NCBI GenBank assembly: GCA_963930645.1
Contig: OZ005654.1
Coordinates: 35,835,763 to 35,899,762 of the forward strand
DNA: 64,000 nucleotides
Direction of reading: 5' to 3'
DNA from: Salticus scenicus
Lineage: Eukaryota; Arthropoda; Arachnida; Araneae; Salticidae
The notes beneath the pieces are model-generated. The model had not been told where the DNA came from. It was given only the letters and a program-made list of their open reading frames with translations, and made no database searches. This document shows positions 1-11,500 of the stretch, one piece after another. The first letter of the stretch is position 1; each line of letters opens with the position of its first letter. The position numbers and the translations under genes were made by a program.

Positions 1-243
1 ATTTTGCCAAACTCAACTAAAATCCCTGATCTTAACACAGTGGAAAATATCTGGACAATCCTTGTTCGTCGAGTATATGCTGGGGGCGAAAAGTTTGAAT
101 CCCTTACTGAGCTTTGAGAAGCTTTGAATAGCTCATGGGATAATTTTTGCCAAACAGGAATCCAATCTTTGTATGAATCACTACCAGATAGAGTATATGA
201 AGTCATAAAAGCTAATGGAAAGAGTATGTCTTACTTAGAAATA
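1..243 (+). pseudogene. Tc1/mariner transposase C-terminal relic
   Basis: Frame 1 reads PDLNTVENIWTILVRRVYA, then SSWDNF and SLYESLPDRVYEVIKANGKS. This is the end of a Tc1-type DD34E transposase, with the catalytic Glu in VEN. A TGA at 115-117 breaks it, and the window edge removes the rest. It is probably a dead copy in the region upstream of the visible SLX4 exons. Confidence 0.8.
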
Positions 244-444
244 GCTAGTGTCCTACTTTTTTTACATAGTGTATGGTAATCAATCTGAATTATTTTTTGT
301 CACTGAAAAACAATATAAATTTTAAATAAACAGTTTCCACTAATATCTGTTCTACAGCAAATCCTAATTAATCTTTTTAAAATAATTTAACTTCATATAA
401 TTTACCCTAATAGGATGTGATGTGTAGTATAAATTACTTCTTAC

Positions 445-805
445 CCCAGTGGCAGAAAGTTTTATAGCTGTCTGCAACAGACTTTTAAAATTTTGTAATC
501 TGTCTGCAAAAGTTGCATGTAATTAGGGGGTGGAAATGGTTTATACTACCAGAGAGCGTCTAAGACGTCATACATTGGTAGTGCATGGTCTTGGTCGCGG
601 GGGAAAAATGCCCGTAAATTGCAGACAATTTTTTATGACTGCAGACAAAGACTGTCCGAAAGTTGTGGGCAATTTCTTTTTTTTATTAGTACAGACAAAG
701 TGTCCGAAAGTTGTGGACTAATTTTTTTTAATTAGTGCAGACAAAAACTATCTGCAAGCTGTTTTTCTGTGTCCGCGACTATGCCGCAGTGTTTCTGCCA
801 CTGGG
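445..805. mobile_element. hAT-type MITE, copy 1 of the CCCAGTGGCAGAAA family
   Basis: Perfect terminal inverted repeats CCCAGTGGCAGAAA / TTTCTGCCACTGGG are flanked by a perfect 8-base duplication CTTCTTAC (437-444 and 806-813). Inside are about three tandem units of roughly 45 bases built on GCAGACAAAGACTGTCCGAA. An 8-base target duplication is typical of hAT. A longer copy lies in the opposite orientation at 46458-47103. Confidence 0.88.
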
Positions 806-1814
806 CTTCTTACCTCCCTTAAAATAGCTGGAATTAATATACACATTATTTCTGTGAAAATGATCATATATTAGTAAAGCAATGTAACATGTATCAGTTT
901 TTTTTTTTTTAATGCTTTAAACTGTTTAAGATCATGTAAATGAATTTCAATTAATTTAAGTCACATTCTCATAAAATTTTATCTATTTCTTGATACAATG
1001 TTATTAAATGCTAAATTTTATTTTTAATAAATATAGACTTTGTACATTAGTCCACTTCAAGTAATTTTAGTCATTAGGCCATAATGTTAAAGAACTTGTG
1101 TTCCCTGTAAAATAACTATAGTCCCTGCACTCATTAAAACCTAAAAGTTGTGTAATGATGACCTGTACACATACCTATCTCAATCAGATAAAGCATTCCA
1201 ATTGAAAGAATTTTTTTTAGAGAAAAATTAAAGATTTTTATAGAAATGTTAAAAAATTATCCTTTGTGTCCCTGTAAAAAAACTAGTAACCTATAATATA
1301 CCTACCAATTTTCAGTTCAATCCAATGAAACATTTAGATATTATCATGTTCAGTGGCGGATTTAAGGGGGGGGGGGGCTAGGGGGCTGAAGCCCCCCCCC
1401 CCCCAAAAAAAAAAAACACTGACCTTTACTATCGAATATTGGAATTGTAAATTTTTTATCGGTCTAGAATAACACTTTGAAAAATCTTAGCCCCCCCCAA
1501 AAGTCAAGTCCTGGATCCGCCACTGATCATGTTCACTCACATATATACATACACACATCACTGTAAAAATAAACTTCAATAGGCCTCAAAATGTATAAAT
1601 ATACCAAAATCTCATAATCAAATGTTTTCATTATTATAATATATTCCTAATATAGTAAATAATAGAAAGTAATAAGTTGTTAAAATTAATTATAGGATTC
1701 TTATCTAATTTCTTTTTTTTTAAATAAAATTAAAAAATTGTACTCTACTTTTTACTTTTTAAGTAATAATTTCTATAAAGATATTATTATTATTATTATT
1801 ATTATTATTTTTAG
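806..1814. other. Region upstream of the first visible SLX4 exon
   Basis: Apart from the MITE at 1351-1525 it is AT-rich with no coding signal I can support. An upstream SLX4 exon must lie here or outside the window. Confidence 0.5.
1351..1525. mobile_element. hAT-type MITE (CAGTGGCGGAT ends)
   Basis: Ends CAGTGGCGGAT and ATCCGCCACTG are exact inverted repeats with a perfect 8-base duplication ATCATGTT (1343-1350, 1526-1533). The core has a G-run/C-run hairpin (GGGGGCTGAAGCCCCC). There is no coding capacity. Confidence 0.88.
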
Positions 1815-1974
1815 GTGCATAGATAAACAAATTTCTACAGATTCTGAAATTCCAAGTCAGTCTTCTGCTGGACAATTTTTTTCAACTTCCGAAATTCCAT
1901 CACAATCTTCTACTAATGAAGATGCTTTTATTTTGGAATGCCCCCTTTGTTTTAAGCACTTTCCCTCACCAGAG
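1815..1974 (+). CDS. SLX4: SLX4 exon 1 (first visible): first half of the UBZ4 finger
   Basis: The exon follows TTTTTAG and ends at GAG|GTAATT. It starts with the last base of a codon, so an upstream exon must exist. It encodes a Ser-rich stretch with a near-duplicate (STDSEIPSQSS then STSEIPSQSS), then ILECPLCFKHFPSPE, the first Cys pair of a CX2CX12HX3C finger. The (ATT)n just upstream is intronic. Confidence 0.85.
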
Positions 1975-4900
1975 GTAATTGTGTCTTTTGATCTCTATTT
2001 AAATTTATAATATATACCCAGAGCATAACAATATAAAAGTCATGGGAGGGGCTCAAAAAATTCCATTTTAGAAATGTTTAAAAATTATTTTCTGGAACAT
2101 CAACTATTAATTAATTGTTGATTAATATCAATCACAAAACAAGCACTAATAATGAACCTTTATAATACTTAAATTTTGGTTCTAAAAGAGTGATTCTTTC
2201 ATTTAACATTAAGGGGAAATTTTGCTATATTCAATGAAAGGGGAGAGGGGGGTAGACTTGGGCTTGAGTCCTATCCTTTTTTACACCCCTGTATGTAATT
2301 TAACTTGATATAATTCATTATTTATAATTCAGAGGTCAATCCAGGTTTTAATTTCTGGGGGGCCATTTTTGTGAAAAACAAAACATTTTTGTAAATTTTT
2401 ATTTACTTTTATAAAGGAAAAAATTTATAAAAGGATCCTTTTTATAAAATAATCTTGTGGAAAGGCCATTTTTATAATTTTGAATTTTTTGAAGGACTCA
2501 TTTCATGAATTGGAATTTTGTGAAGGAATCCTTTTTATGATGTGGAATTTTGTGAATGTGCAGCAAAAGGACCCCAATTTGCATGGATTGACCACTGATA
2601 ATATTATGCATAAAATTTTTTGGGAAACCCAAGTACTTAAAGTAACAAGTACAAGTTTATGGAATTATTGTTAAAATAAAAAATAATAATAAATAAATAA
2701 ATAAAATAACAAATAAGAACTTACATTAATTTATTAATTGTATATTTTTTACATCCTATTTTTTAATGTATTTTGATGAATATTTTAACTTTTAATTAAT
2801 AATAATAACATTTTATAATGAATTTTACACCAGTGGCTCACTCGGTAGTTTCCTGCAGTATGAACTCATTTTATTCTTAAAATTATCAATTTTATTCATA
2901 TAAAATATCATTTTTTAAACATTAATATTAAGAATGAAACTATTTAATGTATTATGTAAACTCTAACTTCTATGGGCTCTGCATTATAATATTTTTTCTT
3001 TTAAGAAGGGAGAATAGGGGGGGGGGGGGTTCACGTTTTCTTTTATTTAATCAATCCTACAATTTTAGAGATTTCTATAATTTATTAATGAAGAGTTTGT
3101 TAATCACAGAGAATTTCAATACAAAGCATTTATAGTATTTATTGTAAAGTGTTAAAAATAAGGTTTTATCTTATAAGTAAATGGTTAATTAAAAAAAAAG
3201 GGGGGGGGTTATGTGGGACATATTTAATGCTGCTGTTATTCATAAAAGGAGATTATAATCTGTAAGTTAAATTGTTAGTAAAGTCTATCTTAGATGATAT
3301 ATCAGATGTATTTTAAATTGAAATATGAAAAATCCCCCCCCCCCTTTTTTTTTTTTTTTTAACCACAAACTTTTAACCAATTTTAACAAAAATTAAAAAT
3401 TGGTTCCAAATATCACTTAATTCATAGTCCAAAAATCTCTAAATTCTATTGAAATTTAGAGAAAAATATATATTTATAGAAAAATAATATTTAATTAAAT
3501 TCTTGGCTGAAGGGTAAGTATAAATCCTGCTACTTTGTTATATTTAGTACCAGTATTGAGAAGCAAAAAAAAAAAAAAAATGGTTTGAATTATTTTAACA
3601 TATTTATAAAAACTATACTATTTTATACGTTTATATGCATGTATGTAATAAGTACACATTTTGAAATTTTACTAGCTGAGATCTAATCACATAAAAAAAT
3701 GTGGAAAATCTAAAGGACTAAGTCTACAAAGCATTTTAAAAGCAATAGAACTTCAAGAAAGGCATGCTTTGGAAAGAATATCTTTAGGACTTCCCGCCAA
3801 ACCTGTAAAGTGAGTTGCCTATTTATTTTTATTCCTTACATATTTCATATTACACTCCTCTTTTTTTCTTTCTTTTTTTGAGTGTGTGCATGTGTGTTTA
3901 TTTGCACGATTATTTATTACTTTGTTATTTTATTTATGTCTGCCTAGTTGTTTATTAATTCTTAAATTTATTTTATTTTTATTTATATTTTTAAATTCAT
4001 GCTTTTATTACTAATTTATTTTAATGTGTAATTGTTAATGTACTTTTACATATTCATCTGCCTGTACATATTTCTCTTATTTTCCATATTAACTATTGTT
4101 GTTATATTACCATGTATTTCCATAGATAAGATAGTAATTGAATCATTAAAAAAAAGGGGTGGGGTGGGGGTCATCATACAAAACAGGTAAAAAAAAAAAA
4201 AAAACATTGAAATCGTAAATTAAAACCATTATTTATTATTTTCAAACAAATTATTTGCCAATTTATTTAAAATTCTGGCAAAATCTTCACATTCATCATC
4301 TCATGCAAATTAGCTTCTCAAGTGCGTCCTTATTTTCATAGTTTATTTATACATGTGATCTTTAAATCGTTTATTCAGAGAAACATCTGAAGGTTAAAGC
4401 ATCAGAGTTTAAAGCATCTAGTATAAGAGCAAACTTAATATTATTCCATGGTAAGTGATTTTTAGTGTTCTCAATTTCATGACTGCGAAAAATAATCCCC
4501 AACATCAAACTGTTGGTTTTGTAGAGCACCTTGTTGCCTTTTCTATCCATAATTTTACTTTATTCTCATCCATCAACCCCTTTTCATACTTATGCATGGC
4601 AGAAATTTCATTTTAGAAATAGCTTTTCTCTTGAAAATGACTATGGGTTTTAACTTTGTTTTATTGGCCATGCATGCTAATACGGCTGTAAGCCTGGTCA
4701 TTTCATGGCTTGTACTAATAGTTTTTAGATCTTTTGTTTCCGATGTTCTGGTCTCTATCATGTGAAAGTCAATCGGTGTTTCAGCAATATTTCCAATATT
4801 ACATAATGGAAAGTTTTACATTTTACTCATCATAGCTGTTATAAATTTGAGAAAACTCATGATTTTATGGTCAAGATCTTTTTTGCTTCCCATTGACTGT

Positions 4901-7900
4901 TGCTACTAAACTGTTTGTGGTCATTTTATAGAACAGATATATGCTAAAACTATGAAATTTTGACCAAATTTATACCTCATCTTATGTCTGAAAGTCATCT
5001 TACACGCAATAATATATAGTATTTACTCATTTCAATTTTTACTTCTTCACAATTGTACTTTTGCTCTGGCTGTGGTAATGTAATAGTAGTAGATGTCTGC
5101 ATTTAAATGCAGATTTGCATTGCAGCAAATTGACTAAATTGCAGCCTTTCTTGAAGTTCTATTGCTTTTAAAATGCTTTGTAGACTTAATCCTTTAGATT
5201 TTCCACATTTTTTTATGTGATTAGATCTCAGCTAGTAAAATTTCAAAATGTGTACTTATTACATACATGCATATTTTAACATATAAAATAGTATAGTCTG
5301 TCTGTCCAAATTTTTAAATTGCATAAAAAAAATATAAATGAAAATCATGCTCAGCATTTTGGCAAAATATTTTTGTGGGTCTTATTAAACAATTATGAAG
5401 GGCAAAAAGAGAAATTATGCTGACTTTAAGAATTTCCAGCCCAGAAAAAATGGTATCCATCTTTATACAATCTGAAGTTGTAGAAAGCTGAATTTTTACA
5501 AAGAAAAAATTGAATTTAGGCCTGAATGTACATATTTACAAGATTCACACATGTTTTTAAAAATGCTTTATATATATATATATATATAATTATAATACAG
5601 ATACAGTATATATTCATTGTGGGAGGAAGATTCAAAGGCACTGGCAGAATTTATATATATATATATATATTGATGCTTTATAACTTTCATTTTCAAAATA
5701 AAAAACCTGGTAAATGGATAGTTAATTTTTAAAATTTATATATATTATTTTAATTAACAAACTGCCATTAAAATACTTAATTTTTAGGATTCAAACAGAA
5801 AAAACTATGTTTTTATGTTTATATTTACAAAAAGAAATCATTTTTTCATTCACCAACACAAGCAATTTTCTATTTTTAATTGATAAAATATGAAAAATAT
5901 TGTGTTTTTGATTATCTAAAAAACTTTGTATTTCATTCTTAAAATATCCTAGTCCTTAAAAGTCCTGTTTTTCAATTGTCATGCTGAAGCAAAGGAAATT
6001 TGGTTAATTCCTTGTACAATCACCTTGTTGTCAAAAGTTTGTGGGATCGTGAGAGTGCAAAAACTGTGACCTTTAATTGCAATACCCAATAGTTAACTAT
6101 TGCAGTGTTTCATTAAAGTCATATAATTTCAGAATTTTTTTAAGTATCTTTTCAAACCTCAAAAATTGTTGTATGTTTTATTTTTTTCTTATTGTCTTCA
6201 ATTCTGTTATTTGTTTACATACTTATATATTACTGGAATGTGCACATATCTGCAATAAATCGCCATACATTAATATTAAAAGGAGAAATATAAATATTTA
6301 CGCAACGTTGAAAACACCAATGTAAAAATATGAAACGCAAACTGCAATTTTGTTAGCATCAGTTTGCATTTAATATTTTTACATTGGTGTCTTCAGCATT
6401 GTGTATTTCTTGCTGTATGTCAAGTCTGATTATGTATTAAAAGGAGACTGTTCTTTTAGACATAATTTGAATGGATTATAAACCACATTGGCAAGTGGCA
6501 AGAAATACTATAAATACCCGGGAATTTAGAATCTTTTAACTGAGAAAGGGTGATTTTAATTGGAAGGCAAAAAAATTATTTTAATTTTATGTCCATACAA
6601 CAACTTTTACCCCATATAACAATTTATTTATTTATTTATTGTTATTATTATTATTATTATTATTTTAAATCTAATTTTGTGTATAAAATTTAGAAAATAG
6701 TTTTGAATACTAAATTTTTTTACAAAAGGTTCTTATAGATTTAACTGAGCTACTTATCCATTTGCATAAGTGGCATCTAAAATATTATTTTATTTCAAAA
6801 TCTTATTTTGTTCTTAAAAAGTTTTTTTTTAATTAACAGAGAATGAGAATTTGGCTTCTAACTTACTATTTTAAAGACAAAAGCCTGTTACTGTAAAATT
6901 CAAAATAGATAAAAGTATTAAATTAATACATTAAAATTTACCTGAACATAGATGAGAAAGTATTTAAACTTAGAAATCTGGGATTGGAGTGTTCTATAAC
7001 TTTCTATGACTTTTAACACTGTTTCCATGAATTAAAATGTTAGTAAAACTAAAAACTAACTAAATAAAATAAAATAATTTTTAACTAAATGGAGTAAAAA
7101 AAAAAATGATGATGATGATGATGAAGAAACTTTTTTAATCAAATTCATTATGAAACAATTTAATAAGACCATTTTTATAAAATTATTTCTATACCAAATA
7201 ACATATACTTACTATTTTAAATGTTATTTTAAATCTATTCTTATATCAAGCACCCAAAAGAGTGACAAAATACTACTGTAGAGCATATATATTTTACTAG
7301 AGTGTGCATCCCTTATCGAAGCAAGTAACCAACACTCAAATCATGTGATAAGTGCTTTTCTGTTTTTGCTTTTAAAGATTACAGGGTCACTGACCTCCTT
7401 CGACAAAAGGTGATAAAGATTTTTCATCATGTCATCCAGTTGCCCCCCCCCCCCCCCTCACCAAAAAAAAAGAGCCGAAGTATATTGCTATGCATTTGGA
7501 TACAAAGAAAAATTTGTCAAAGAAGGAATCTTATCATTTCATAAGTAACTATATACTTTTAAATTTTACTGAAATATTAATATAATATTAAATGGAATAT
7601 TTAAGGTCCAAAATGGACATTTCTTTCATTGCATGTGTGCATACTAATTTAATTGCTGATAAATAATAGTAATAATTTATTTGAAAGTTTATTATATTTA
7701 AAATGTGTCATAAATTGCAGTTATTAATAAATTACACCTAATTTTTCAGACTATTCAATCCACCCTTTTTTTTTTTTTTCAAATATTGCAACTTAGTCTT
7801 AATAAGAGAAAGAGAGAGATAGAGGGGGAATTTTTTGCAGTAGTAATAAAAAGCCAAATATGGAAAACATGGAAACCACCCTCAACGTTGTTTACTCATT

Positions 7901-8484
7901 TAGATAGGAACTTCAGTATTGGATGTGTACTCTAGTAAGATATATGCTCTAGGGGTACTACTTTATGCAGTGTAATAACTGTTCTGTTTTCTTATTTACC
8001 AAAACCAAAAATTAAAACTTTTTTTTTTTTTTTTTTTTTTTTAGGAGTTTATTTAATATAAATTTGTATTTACTATCACTTGAATTACAATTATTATTTT
8101 ATAATTATAAAAGTAATTTAATTTTGTAGATATCATTCTGTTGATAATGTTTCATTCTTGTATAAAATATTACCTGCAATTTTTTGACACACATGCTAAG
8201 AAAATTAGAAAGAAAACATATATTTCAATAACTCCTTATTTACTTTTTATTTCAGACCTGTAAAAGTACCCAAAATTCCAGTTAATAAGAAACCTATTGT
8301 GCAACCTAAAAGGTATGTTAAAAGAAATTTTGGCATTTAAGTGTATATGTGTATTTTTCTTATATATATTAATTTATTGTACTGAATTTTAATTGTAGTT
8401 ATATATATTACCATTTATTGAATATCTCATCTAATTATATTTTCTGATGATTATGTATTATACATATTTTCTAAATCAACTTTT

Positions 8485-8529
<45 letters not shown>

Positions 8530-11500
8530 TGAAGGTAAGCTATCCTCTAGCTAAAGGTTCAGTATCCACTAGCTTTTTTCAGAAGCTAGTGGTTACTGAA
8601 TTCATAAATTATTACTTTAGCAGGTATTTTTAAGCATTATTATTTTCTCTATTGTTTGAATAGTATCATGTTCTAGACCTGAAAATACCCATTTGTCACT
8701 CACCACATGGCGATTAAGTAAAATAAAGTGACAACTTTAAAATTTTAACAATTTGCCACTTTTTTTTCTTCTCCTATAAGCTTCATTAGTGTGAATTATT
8801 TAAACTATCCTGTGAAAATACACATTTCAGTAATTAAATGTGAATTAACTCAAACAGTGACAAAGATATCCCACATTTTTAAATTGATTGTAAAAATATA
8901 GCGTATTTTAGGAATTTTATACTGTAAATATCCATACATATATCTGTTGAAAATATCATCTATTTTGGAAATCAACTTTGAAAAAGCAAAACTTCTAACC
9001 ATTAGTTACTAAATAATTGCATATTTTTCTAATCATTAAAAAGAAAATTGTGTGTCCTGTAATTAGCTGGCTTTAAAGGCAAATGAATTCAAACAGCAGC
9101 AGAAGAATTCCACCTTTCAGAAATTGGCTATAAAAGAAGTCATGTTTTTTGACGATTTTATATATATATGTATAATATATAAAAGAGGAATTTTGTAAAT
9201 TTTTGAGAAAATAATTAGATATTTTAGAAATCAATTACGAGAAAAATAAATAAATTTTGTCAATTAGTGGGGGGAAATAATTCAGTTGCTTATTTCAGCA
9301 TTTGTCAATGAAACAAAATTTATTTTTTTTTCTTTGCACTGCCGCTTTGACTGCAGCACTCGTCGGAAAGGGATAGATAATAAATAATCAGATTTCTTAA
9401 TAAATGTTCTTTCATTATGTCAATTCTGAAAAAACAAAAAAAAAAACAGGGTTATCGGCGTAGAAATTGTTTAGTGTGAATATGCATTTAAATTTTAATT
9501 ATTTCTTTGATTATTTTTGGGTGTGTACCTATATGTATGAATGAAGAGAGAGTGTGTGCTTGGGAAAAAAGACGAGAAAAAGAAGGAAGGAATTAAATAT
9601 GTGGTTGAAATATTTATTATTTTTGCCTAATGATTAAAAAAAAAAATCTGGAAGTGTGTCGGTTAGACTAAAACAAGTTAATTTTTTTTTTTTTTTTTTT
9701 AATGTGTATTACATTATACTAATACCTTTTTCTTTAAAAAATACCTAAGATCCATGATTTGTCTATATAAATTATGTTTAAAAATCATAAATTTAAATCT
9801 TTTATTATTATTATTTATTATTGTATATATATTTTTTTAGTAAAGCCGAGTCTGATATCCAACTAGCTAAGGCATTATCTTTGTCCTTAACAAATGCTAG
9901 CCAACAAAATAATGAAGAAAACAGAGAGCAGATTACTTCTGTCATATTAAGACCTCCTGCTGCAAACCAAAGACCTGGCAAGAAGACAAAGAAAATCTTG
10001 TAATGTCCTCTTTAGTTATTTTCTTGAGAATTGTTTAATCTGCTATTTATATTTATTTTTGTATGTTTCAAAATGGTTCTTGATCTGCTTTTCTTTGTGG
10101 ATGTGTGTGTGTTCCCATGAAATAATAAATTAATAACAGAAAAGAAAAAAGATCTGGATTGATTATATAATGTTATTATACCTTTTCTCTGTTTATTAAT
10201 ATATTAATATGTGTTATGATATGAAGATATTAAAGTTCATCTTCCAACCTCTTAGCTTTTATAAATAATCCATATATAGCATATTAGTTACTTTATAATT
10301 ATGAAATGTTATTAATTTTAAGATTTTTTTACTTTATTTATCACACATACTAGTCTAATAATAGAAACAGAACACATTTGCATTGTAATGCTAAGAAACT
10401 CATTTAGGTGCTAATTTCCTGTTGGCTTGGGAAAAAAAAAAAAAAAATGCAGAAATTAGTTTACAATACTAAATTCACTAATAAAATTTTAGCTACCTTG
10501 CTGCACTAATAAAATGTAAGTTAATTTTTTTTTTTTTTTTTTTTGTGATTTTTCTGTGCCGAATGCACAAAAAATTGTTAAATTTTATGTTTTGAATGCT
10601 AAATACAGAGTCGTAGCCAAATTACATTAACCTTAGTTAATTAATGTCAAAAAATCTAAATATATCAAGCAGTTTTTATTCTTAAAATGTAACATCATGT
10701 GTTATATTATTTATATTTAAAATTTTCATTTATTTGGAAGTGAAATATGGGTTTCACATTTCAAAAAAAAAAAAAAAAAAAAAGGGGGGGGGGGCAGGGG
10801 AAAGGTTGTGAGGGCAGAATTTCTGGCAAATTGCTGAGTTGCATCCAATAAAAGTGTTAGTCAATATTTAGTCTCTGAGTAATTTTGTCAGTGATAATCT
10901 GTGGAGTATAATTAAATCATGGATTAAGTCATTTATGTAACAATGCACAAAATTTTGCAGTCATCCAATATATAACACATACAACAAGTTTGAATTAGAT
11001 AAATACTGATAAAAATAAAAATTTAAAGAAGCTGAAAGATTAAAAACCAGTAAATTAGTTTACTGTAAAAATGTTTCCGGCCACTCATGCGACTATCATC
11101 AGTCATGCTGGAAACTTCTGAAATTTCCTCCACTGCTCTCTCATCTTGAACTGTTCTGTAGTAAAGGGTGTCATCTGTCATTTATCTGGACAACCTCGTT
11201 GTCATTGGAAGATCCTTTTTCCATTAAAATTTCAGCTGCTTCGCAATTTAATGTGTATTGATAATTATTGTAATTTGCAAGTTTTTTTTTAGATAATTTA
11301 TATTGTTATGTTGTTGTTTTGGTAGATCCTACCTAATGCTGTGGTGGGTTTATTGTCTTTGATATCTTTAAAATGTTCTTTGATTCTTGTTTTTATTTTT
11401 CTCTTTGTCATTCCTGTATATGTCCCTCCATTATTTTCGCCTTTAAAATTTATTTGTAGTTGCTTGCTATTTCTTGAAAATTTATTTTATATTTATCATT

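Larger units (their letters stand above)
3612..5297. repeat. Inverted duplication of SLX4 exon 2
   Basis: Left arm 3612-3763 and right arm 5144-5297 (reversed) are nearly identical over about 152 bases. They cover the acceptor side of intron 1 and the first two-thirds of exon 2. The coding part of the inverted copy differs by at least one silent change (GGACTA/GGATTA). The right arm is antisense and is not an exon of the + strand gene. Confidence 0.85.
3810..8255. other. SLX4 intron 2
   Basis: Holds the pogo relic, the inverted exon-2 copy, (TA)n near 5570 and 5650, the hairpin at 6301 and the THAP-bearing element. The rest is AT-rich without recognisable content. Confidence 0.8.

Noticed and set aside
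1738..2010. A 90-residue gene with a poly-Ile stretch
   Set aside because: The Ile run is the (ATT)n microsatellite of an intron. Only 1815-1974 is coding, as an SLX4 exon.
5144..5297. An alternative SLX4 exon
   Set aside because: It is the reverse complement of exon 2, so it is antisense to the gene.
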